Source: a virus. From it: a stretch of 53,136 bases of DNA. Where the stretch lies: positions 1 to 53,136 of the IMG/VR virus record IMGVR_UViG_3300037585_000579; one strand, written 5' to 3'. Position numbers and translations under genes: made by a program. Shown piece by piece: positions 47,055 through 53,136 of this stretch (position 1 is the stretch's first letter; every line of letters starts with the position of its first letter). The notes beneath the pieces are model-generated. The model saw nothing but the letters and a program-made list of their open reading frames with translations, was not told the DNA's origin and did no database searches.

Positions 47055-48700
47055 TGGCCGAAGGCTGGTTATCAAGAGGTCCATGTCTTGACTGTGGATC
47101 AAGTAACGGGAATGTCCAACATAGCGATGGGCATTCCTTTTGTTTTGTTTGCAATACACGTTTTTCTAATAATGAGGATTCTTACATGCAATCTAATACT
47201 ACAACACCAGCGTCACCTTCATCACTTAAAAGTGCAGGGTATTTAGCAGCACTTACTGATCGGAAAATTTCAGAGAACTCTGCTAAAGTTTATAATACAT
47301 TTGTAAATGATAATGGAGGCACGGATCAAAGCCATCATATCTATAAATACTTTGATAAAGATGGTGAGCATATAGCATCTAAGGTTAGAAAAACAGAAAG
47401 CAAAGACTTCTGGGTTGAAGGTGATTTATCTAAAGCTGTTCTGTTTGGTGAGAACTTATTCGGTAAAGGCGGAAAGTATGTCACCGTAGTAGAAGGTGAG
47501 CTTGATGCTATGAGTGCTTATGAATTGCTTGGATCAAAGTGGCCTGTAGTATCTGTAAAGAATGGTGCACAGGCAGCAGCTAATAACTGTAAAAAATCTT
47601 TTGATTTTCTTAATAGCTTTGAAAATATTGTTATATGTTTTGATAACGATAAGCAAGGTAAAGATGCAGCCGAAGATGTAGCCAAGTTATTCGAGCCTAA
47701 CAAATGTCGTATTGTTAATCTTGATCTTAAAGATGCCAATGAATATCTTCAAGTAAATCAACGAGAAAGATTTACAAAGTCATGGTGGAATGCTGAACCA
47801 TATACTCCTGCTGGTATTATTAACCTTGGCTCTTTTGGTGACGAACTCTTTGAAGAAGATTACTGTGATACTTGTCTATATCCTTGGGAAGGCTTGAATA
47901 AGAAAACATATGGTATCCGTACTGGAGAGCTTGTATGCTTTACATCTGGCGCTGGTATGGGTAAGTCAAGTATTATCAGGGAGCTTGCTCACCATCTATT
48001 AAAGAATACTAAAGATAATATTGGCTTCTTTGCTTTAGAAGAGAGTGTGAGGAATACAATATTTCATCTAATGTCTGTTGAAGCTAATGCTAGACTTTAT
48101 ATTAAAGAGATTAGAGATCAACATAGTTTAAATGATTTAAGAGAATGGCGTGATAAGACCACAGGAACTAATAGGTTTTTTGCTTTTGATCACTTTGGTA
48201 GTGTTAGTAACGATGAAATCTTAAATCGTGTTCGCTTCATGGCTAAAGCTATGGATACAAAGTGGGTGATATTAGATCACCTATCTATCTTAGTATCTGG
48301 TCAGGAAGATAACGGAGATGAACGTAAGTCCATTGATATATTAATGACTAAGCTAAGATCTTTAGTTGAAGAAACAGGTATATCTTTATTGTTGGTAAGC
48401 CATCTGAGAAGGCCAATGGGTGATCGTGGTCATGAAGATGGTAGAGAAGTATCTCTGTCTCATCTACGTGGTTCAGCAGCTATTGCACATCTATCTGATT
48501 CGGTAATAGCTTTAGAACGTAATCAGCAAGCCGATGATCCTATCGAAGCAAACACAACTGTATTACGTGTATTGAAGAATAGGTATACTGGAGATACTGG
48601 TGTAGCTGCCTACTTGCATTATGATAGTGAAACTGGTAGGATGACTGAGATAGATCGCACCGAACAAGAAGAGGACGATGAATATGATCAAACCCTTTGA
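47054..48700 (+). CDS. Primase-helicase (T7 gp4-like)
   Basis: A 548-residue bifunctional enzyme. The zinc finger has Cys11, Cys14, Cys30 and Cys33, typical of phage primases. The TOPRIM part has VVEGELDA (145-152, Glu148) and VICFDND (193-199). The DnaB-type helicase has Walker A-like SGAGMGKSS (298-306) and Walker B WVILDHL (404-410). It unwinds DNA and makes RNA primers at the fork. The ATG at 47054 overlaps the upstream stop, with AAAGGA at a good distance; an ATG 6 bases earlier is too close to it. Confidence 0.9.
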   Translation: MAEGWLSRGPCLDCGSSNGNVQHSDGHSFCFVCNTRFSNNEDSYMQSNTTTPASPSSLKSAGYLAALTDRKISENSAKVYNTFVNDNGGTDQSHHIYKYFDKDGEHIASKVRKTESKDFWVEGDLSKAVLFGENLFGKGGKYVTVVEGELDAMSAYELLGSKWPVVSVKNGAQAAANNCKKSFDFLNSFENIVICFDNDKQGKDAAEDVAKLFEPNKCRIVNLDLKDANEYLQVNQRERFTKSWWNAEPYTPAGIINLGSFGDELFEEDYCDTCLYPWEGLNKKTYGIRTGELVCFTSGAGMGKSSIIRELAHHLLKNTKDNIGFFALEESVRNTIFHLMSVEANARLYIKEIRDQHSLNDLREWRDKTTGTNRFFAFDHFGSVSNDEILNRVRFMAKAMDTKWVILDHLSILVSGQEDNGDERKSIDILMTKLRSLVEETGISLLLVSHLRRPMGDRGHEDGREVSLSHLRGSAAIAHLSDSVIALERNQQADDPIEANTTVLRVLKNRYTGDTGVAAYLHYDSETGRMTEIDRTEQEEDDEYDQTL

Positions 48701-49148
48701 TAAAGACTTATATGATAAGTCAGATCCCCCTGCTAAAAAAGCAATGATAAAATGGTTGAATCTGAATGGTTATATAAATATAGATGATAAAGAAACAATG
48801 TCGTTTGATTTAGTTTGTAATAAGATTGATCATGATATTTCTAAGATTAAGCCCAAAGAATATTTTTATGAAGTTGAAATAAAATATTCTTGGAAAGGTG
48901 AATGGCCTGATAATTGGAAAGATGTACGTATACCGTTTAGAAAAGAAAGGTTGATTAAGCGTTGGCAAAAAGAGTTTCCAAATGATAAGTTAACATTTGT
49001 TGTATTTAGAAATGATTGTAAGCAAGCTTGGCATATTTCAGGACAAACTGTAGCAGAAAGCAAAGTTAAAAAAGCTTATGGTCGTAACACAAGAAATGAA
49101 GATTATTTTCATATTAATGTAGAGGATGCAGAGCTAGTAGATATGTGA
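48684..49148 (+). CDS. Possible PD-(D/E)XK endonuclease-like protein
   Basis: A 154-residue protein with FDLVCNKID (about residues 43-51) and EYFYEVEIKYSWKG (about 68-81), where EVEIK is an ExK-type nuclease motif after an upstream Asp. The rest has RIPFRKERLIKRWQKEF and TFVVFRNDCKQAWHI. Small phage nucleases of the T7 gp3 kind have this size and position, next to the primase and DNA polymerase. The match is weak, so treat as a candidate. The ATG at 48684 suits the GAGGA spacing. Confidence 0.45.
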   Translation: MIKPFDKDLYDKSDPPAKKAMIKWLNLNGYINIDDKETMSFDLVCNKIDHDISKIKPKEYFYEVEIKYSWKGEWPDNWKDVRIPFRKERLIKRWQKEFPNDKLTFVVFRNDCKQAWHISGQTVAESKVKKAYGRNTRNEDYFHINVEDAELVDM

Positions 49149-50779
49149 TGAAAGCAATCATAGATATTGAAACTGATTCGTTAAATGCAACAAAGATACA
49201 TTGCATTGTTTCAAAAGATTATGATACAGGAGAAATAAAAACATGGTCGCTTGATGAATGTAAGAAGTTTCCCGAATGGTCTAAAAAAATAGATCAATTT
49301 ATTATGCACAATGGGGTATCTTTTGATGCCCCTATTCTTAATAGACTTCTAGGCTGTAACATAAAAGTATCTCAAGTCAGGGATACTTTAATAGAGTCAC
49401 AGCTTTTTAATTCTATTAGAGAAGATGGTCACTCCTTAGAATCTTGGGGTAATCGTTTGAACTATAACAAAGGAGACTTTAATGAGTTTGCTTCCTACAG
49501 TAAAGACATGCTGGAATATTGTATCCGTGATGCGGAACTTACTTGGAGAGTTGCACATTACTTGGAGAAAGAGGGTAAAGATTTTTCACAAAAATCTATA
49601 AGACTAGAACATAACATACGAACTATAATAGATCAGCAGCAGAAGAATGGCTTTGCATTTAAATTAAGAGAAGCTATAATTCTGCTTTCTCAACTACAGC
49701 AGGAAGAAAGAAAGCTTGAAGGAGAGGCTCAAGAAATATTTCCTCCAACGGAGATACAATTAAAAACTAAAGTTAAATACATACCTTTTAATATAGCAAG
49801 CAGAAAACAAATAGCAGAACGTCTACAACAAAAAGGATGGAAGCCAAAACAATATACTGATAAAGGTAACGTCATTGTTAATGAAAAGATTTTAAATGGA
49901 ATTAACATGCCGGAAGCTAAAATGTTTAGTCGTTTTTTTCTATTGCAAAAAAGAACTGGATTATTAAAAGCATGGATAAAACAATGTGAAGAAGATGAAA
50001 GAGTCCGAGGTAGAGTTCTTACATTAAAAACTATTACAGGAAGAATGGCACATCATAGCCCTAATATGGCGCAAGTACCTGCTGTTTATAGCCCCTATGG
50101 AAAAGAATGTAGAGATCTCTGGACAATAAAAGATCCTGATAACTATTCTTTAGTAGGCACAGATGCTTCTGGTCTGGAACTAAGATGTCTTGCTCATTAC
50201 ATGGGAAACAAAAGATATATAGAAGAAGTCTTGGAAGGAGACATACACACAGCTAATATGAAGTTAGCAGGTCTTAAAGATAGGGACCAAGCAAAAACTT
50301 TTATATATGCTTTTCTTTATGGAGCAGGAGCAGCCAAGATAGGTAAGATCGTAGGAGGAAATGCAGCTAAAGGACAAAGACTAGTAGATACATTTTTAAA
50401 TAACTTACCGGATCTAAAAGAGTTAAGAACTAAAATACAAACAGAAGCCGAGATTGGTAAGATAAAAGGTTTGGATGGTAGGTATTTAAAAATAAGATCT
50501 GAACATGCTGCCCTTAATACTTTACTGCAAGGAGCAGGAGCTATTGTATGTAAGAAATGGTTGATACATATTATAAAGAAGATTAATATGTCCGGTATAG
50601 ATGCAAAACTTGTAGCATCGATACACGACGAGTATCAATTTGAAGTATTAAATAAAGATGTTAATCGTTTTTGTGCGATTACAAAAGAAGCTATTGACTT
50701 AACAACACAGACATTAAATATGAAATGTAAATTAGATTGTGACTACAAAGTAGGAAAAACATGGGCGATGACGCACTAG
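49148..50779 (+). CDS. polA: DNA polymerase I family (PolA) with 3'-5' exonuclease
   Basis: A 543-residue replicative polymerase. The exonuclease acids Asp6 and Glu8 (DIETDSL), Asp60 (NGVSFDAP) and Tyr124/Asp128 (YCIRDAEL) are intact. The polymerase has motif A DASGLELR (339-346), an O helix with Arg379, Lys383, Tyr387 and Tyr391, and motif C SIHDEYQ. Tyr387 corresponds to E. coli Phe762; Tyr at this site is found mostly in virulent phages. No 5' nuclease domain is present. The ATG overlaps the previous stop (TGATG). Confidence 0.95.
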   Translation: MKAIIDIETDSLNATKIHCIVSKDYDTGEIKTWSLDECKKFPEWSKKIDQFIMHNGVSFDAPILNRLLGCNIKVSQVRDTLIESQLFNSIREDGHSLESWGNRLNYNKGDFNEFASYSKDMLEYCIRDAELTWRVAHYLEKEGKDFSQKSIRLEHNIRTIIDQQQKNGFAFKLREAIILLSQLQQEERKLEGEAQEIFPPTEIQLKTKVKYIPFNIASRKQIAERLQQKGWKPKQYTDKGNVIVNEKILNGINMPEAKMFSRFFLLQKRTGLLKAWIKQCEEDERVRGRVLTLKTITGRMAHHSPNMAQVPAVYSPYGKECRDLWTIKDPDNYSLVGTDASGLELRCLAHYMGNKRYIEEVLEGDIHTANMKLAGLKDRDQAKTFIYAFLYGAGAAKIGKIVGGNAAKGQRLVDTFLNNLPDLKELRTKIQTEAEIGKIKGLDGRYLKIRSEHAALNTLLQGAGAIVCKKWLIHIIKKINMSGIDAKLVASIHDEYQFEVLNKDVNRFCAITKEAIDLTTQTLNMKCKLDCDYKVGKTWAMTH

Positions 50780-51060
50780 AAAAAAAGTATCGTAAATTAT
50801 ATACATCAGTTATTGTTCAAGCTTTGATGGATCTTACAAAGCTTAATACATCTGTAACTGATACAAGTATCTCAATCACTAGAGATAATGCACACGCTTG
50901 GTTTTTTTCTACACAAGAAGAAACAGAAAAAGATTTTGAAGAGATCTGTGATAATGCAGGAGTAAATCCTTCTTTTGTCCGTGTCTTTGCTTCTTCTGTT
51001 GTCAATCAAAAAGGAAATAAAAATGTTAGAAAAAGAATTATCAGATTCTTTGACGAATGA
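50761..51060 (+). CDS. Small conserved phage-type protein (99 residues)
   Basis: A 99-residue protein containing NAHAWFFSTQEETEKDFEEI then CDNAGVNPSFVRVFA, a pattern I associate with uncharacterised phage proteins near replication genes. It overlaps the polymerase gene by 19 bases, with AGGAAAAAC before the ATG. It is basic at the end (RKRIIRFF). Role unknown. Confidence 0.6.
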   Translation: MGDDALEKKYRKLYTSVIVQALMDLTKLNTSVTDTSISITRDNAHAWFFSTQEETEKDFEEICDNAGVNPSFVRVFASSVVNQKGNKNVRKRIIRFFDE

Positions 51061-51316
51061 AAGTAATTATAAATACTATCTTAGACGCATGAAAGAAGAA
51101 AGAGCTTCAACAAAACAGATAGGTGGAGAACATTACAAAGATTGTAAGATACAACCTGTTGAATATATTCACAAAAATAAACTAGATTACTTTGAAGGAA
51201 ATGTAGTTAAGTATATTACTAGGCATAGAAAAAAAGGAGAAGGTCGCAAAGATATTGAAAAAGTAATACACTATGCACAGTTAATATTAGAATTAGATTA
51301 TGGAGAAGGGGAATAG
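51023..51316 (+). CDS. DUF3310 (SaV-like) protein
   Basis: A 97-residue protein whose C-terminal two thirds, including KQIGGEHYKDCKIQPVEYI, KNKLDYFEGNVVKYITRH and DIEKVIHYAQLILEL, match DUF3310, a small domain often found near phage nucleotide-metabolism genes. The ATG at 51023 with AAAGGAAA is preferred to an earlier in-frame ATG inside the previous gene. Role unknown; position before the RNR gene fits nucleotide metabolism. Confidence 0.75.
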   Translation: MLEKELSDSLTNESNYKYYLRRMKEERASTKQIGGEHYKDCKIQPVEYIHKNKLDYFEGNVVKYITRHRKKGEGRKDIEKVIHYAQLILELDYGEGE

Positions 51317-51317
51317 T

Positions 51318-53003
51318 ATGGCACAGTTTAGATCAAACGAGAATCCTATGTTTCGCTCTAAGTTTAGCGAAGACATTTTTAAACACAAATATGCCCATCA
51401 TGGGTGCGAGACATGGGATGCATTGTCATCTACTCTGGTAGACGATGTGTGTCAGGACTACCTAAGTAAGGACGACAAGGACGAACTGAAACGTATGATC
51501 ACTGACCTGAAGTTTATTCCCGGTGGTCGTTATCTTTATTATGCAGGACGTGATAATAAGTTTTTTAACAACTGTTATTTGCTTAAAGCAGAAGAGGATA
51601 GTAGAGAAGATTGGGCTGATATCTCTTGGAAGTCTGAGTCCTGTCTTATGACAGGCGGTGGTATCGGAGTGGACTACTCTGTGTACCGTGAGGAAGGACG
51701 TATCCTTAACGGCACAGGTGGCCTTGCCTCTGGTCCTATACCAAAGATGCAGATGATCAATGAAATTGGCAGAAGGGTTATGCAGGGTGGTAGTCGCAGG
51801 TCTGCTATCTATGCCAGCCTAAACTGGAAACATGCTGATGTAGATAAGTTTCTTGCCAGTAAGAACTGGTATAATATGCCTGTAGGAGATACAGGTTTCT
51901 CTATTGGTCAGGTAAAGGAACAGGACTTTAACTTTATTGCACCTCTGGACATGACAAATATCAGCGTCAACTATGACACAGAATGGTTGCTTAATTATTG
52001 GAAGACAGGAGATACAGGAGATGTTTTCAAAACAAATGTTAGACAAGCACTATCAACAGCGGAACCGGGCTTCTCGTTTAACTTTTTTGACAAGGAAAAT
52101 GAGACGCTGCGTAATGCTTGCACGGAGGTTACATCTGAAGATGATTCTGATGTTTGTAATCTTGGTTCTATTAATATGGGGCGTATTGACGATCTGAAAG
52201 AGTTTGCAGATTGCGTAGAACTTGCTACTAAGTTTCTTCTATGCGGCACACTCAGAGCCAAGCTTCCTTATGATAAGGTATATAAAACCAGAGAGAAAAA
52301 TCGTAGGCTTGGGCTTGGTCTTATGGGTATGCATGAATGGCTTATCAAGGGAGGAGAGAAGTATGAAGTTACGGAAGGTCTTCACAAGTGGCTATCGGTT
52401 TATAAAGGGGTTAGTGATCACGTTAGTACCAGCTTTGCTAGTGTTCTTGGTTGTAGTGCTCCTGTCGCTAATCGTGCCATTGCTCCAACTGGATCAATAG
52501 GTATTCTTGCAGGAACATCCACAGGTGTAGAGCCTATCTTTGCTGTTGCTTACAAACGCAGGTATCTGAAGGGTGGTAATCGTTGGCACTATCAATACGT
52601 GGTGGACAGTGCAGCACAGGAAATTATTGACTTGTATGGCGTTGATCCAAAAGGCATTGAGTCAGCACTTGATCTTGCAGAAGAATACAAGAGGCGTATA
52701 AAGTTTCAAGCAGATGTACAGGACTATGTTGATATGTCTATCAGCAGTACAATCAATCTGCCCAAGTGGGGGAGTAAGCTTAACAATGAAGATACAGTTG
52801 AAGAGTTTACTGATACTCTTGCTTCTTATGCTCACAGGTTGCGAGGTTTCACGGTGTACCCTGATGGATGTAGGGGAGGACAGCCTCTATCTTCGGTGCC
52901 GTATTCTGAAGCTGTAGAAAAGCTTGGTGAGGAGTTTGAAGAAGGTCTGGAGACACATGACATTTGCGACATTACAGGACATGGTGGTTCGTGCGGTGTA
53001 TAA
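51318..53003 (+). CDS. nrdJ: Class II (B12-dependent) ribonucleotide reductase
   Basis: A 561-residue reductase. NNCYLLK gives Cys86, NACTE at 266-270 gives the radical Cys268 and Glu270, and CNLGSINMG gives Cys280, the second redox cysteine. GSIGILAGTSTGVEPIF matches the conserved PTGS/active-site loop. The C-terminus CDITGHGGSCGV supplies the reducing Cys pair. No small-subunit gene is seen nearby, which fits a cobalamin-dependent enzyme working without one. It turns host ribonucleotides into deoxynucleotides for phage DNA. The ATG at 51318 is supported by GGAGAAGGGG six bases away. Confidence 0.9.
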   Translation: MAQFRSNENPMFRSKFSEDIFKHKYAHHGCETWDALSSTLVDDVCQDYLSKDDKDELKRMITDLKFIPGGRYLYYAGRDNKFFNNCYLLKAEEDSREDWADISWKSESCLMTGGGIGVDYSVYREEGRILNGTGGLASGPIPKMQMINEIGRRVMQGGSRRSAIYASLNWKHADVDKFLASKNWYNMPVGDTGFSIGQVKEQDFNFIAPLDMTNISVNYDTEWLLNYWKTGDTGDVFKTNVRQALSTAEPGFSFNFFDKENETLRNACTEVTSEDDSDVCNLGSINMGRIDDLKEFADCVELATKFLLCGTLRAKLPYDKVYKTREKNRRLGLGLMGMHEWLIKGGEKYEVTEGLHKWLSVYKGVSDHVSTSFASVLGCSAPVANRAIAPTGSIGILAGTSTGVEPIFAVAYKRRYLKGGNRWHYQYVVDSAAQEIIDLYGVDPKGIESALDLAEEYKRRIKFQADVQDYVDMSISSTINLPKWGSKLNNEDTVEEFTDTLASYAHRLRGFTVYPDGCRGGQPLSSVPYSEAVEKLGEEFEEGLETHDICDITGHGGSCGV

Positions 53004-53009
53004 CTAACG

Positions 53010-53086
53010 GCACTTGTAGTTCAACTGGATAGAACAACAGACTTCTAATCTGTAGGTTGCAGGTTCGAGTCCTGCCAAGTGCGCCA
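53010..53086 (+). tRNA. tRNA-Arg (anticodon UCU)
   Basis: A canonical cloverleaf: acceptor GCACTTG/CAAGTGC, D-arm GTTC/GAAC, anticodon stem ACAGA/TCTGT with loop CTTCTAA (anticodon TCT), T-arm GCAGG TTCGAGT CCTGC, discriminator G and an encoded CCA. It reads AGA, a codon common in this AT-rich genome. It lies right after the RNR gene. Confidence 0.97.
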
Positions 53087-53095
53087 AAAAAGTCC

Positions 53096-53124
53096 TTGAC
53101 AAATCATATAAGAGGTAGTATAAT
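53096..53124 (+). promoter_or_regulatory. Consensus sigma70 promoter reading out of the right edge
   Basis: TTGACA (53096-53101), a 17-base spacer and TATAAT (53119-53124) form a perfect consensus promoter. It reads rightward out of the window; if the genome is circular it drives the + strand genes at the left end. An ATG at 53127 is only two bases beyond the -10. Confidence 0.85.
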
Positions 53125-53136
53125 ATATGTGTGATG

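Overview
The window is a tailed-phage genome, or nearly all of one. It has a virulent, short-tailed (podovirus-like) gene set. There is a P22-type portal, a gpT-like major capsid protein, small neck adaptors, and a neck or hub protein like the P22 DNA-stabilisation protein. I see no tape measure, sheath, integrase or repressor. The host is probably a marine alphaproteobacterium. The signs are a GcrA-like regulator (a family typical of Alphaproteobacteria), a gene-transfer-agent type three-TM holin, AT-rich DNA and a B12-dependent ribonucleotide reductase. Size and content recall HMO-2011-type podoviruses, but that is inference.

Layout. (1) Bases 3-3055, + strand: the end of a methyltransferase/DUF115 protein, a second methyltransferase, a GTA-type holin and the small terminase. 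(2) Bases 3135-36332, - strand, read leftward from the large terminase: TerL, an HlyC-like acyltransferase, a large Gly-rich protein, portal, a GroES-like co-chaperonin, scaffold, major capsid, neck proteins, a cluster of very basic small proteins, a Cys-rich metallothionein-like mini-protein, tail fibres, a PP-loop ATPase, neck/hub and internal (ejection) proteins, then an M15 endolysin and holin. A strong terminator closes this unit at 3080-3107. (3) Bases 36333-36764: a divergent control region with 10-bp AT-rich repeats, promoters and a tandem array of about 22-bp hairpins, a plausible origin or leader. (4) Bases 36765-53003, + strand: many small early genes separated by GC-rich stem-loops, two tandem tRNA-like RNAs, a SleB-type hydrolase, ParB-like and GcrA-like proteins, DUF932, SSB, a Cas4/RecB-like nuclease, GIY-YIG protein, primase-helicase, PolA, DUF3310 and class II RNR. 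It ends with tRNA-Arg(UCU) and a consensus promoter that reads out of the right edge.

How it works together. The right arm replicates DNA and supplies nucleotides (RNR, primase-helicase, PolA with Tyr at the position equivalent to E. coli 762, SSB). The left-reading arm builds and fills the particle and lyses the cell. Extended -10 promoters (TGTTATAAT) sit before TerL, before the HlyC-like gene (effectively leaderless) and before the scaffold/capsid genes. The left-edge gene is cut by the window. If the sequence is circular, it would be completed in frame from the right end, just behind the consensus promoter.

The most unusual items are the two tandem tRNA-like RNAs (38217-38522), the hairpin array (36572-36658), the stem-loop family between early genes, the 41-residue protein with ten cysteines (20790-20915), the HlyC-like protein lacking the catalytic His, and the co-chaperonin inside the head module. 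Functions are assigned from motifs read by eye; no database search was run.
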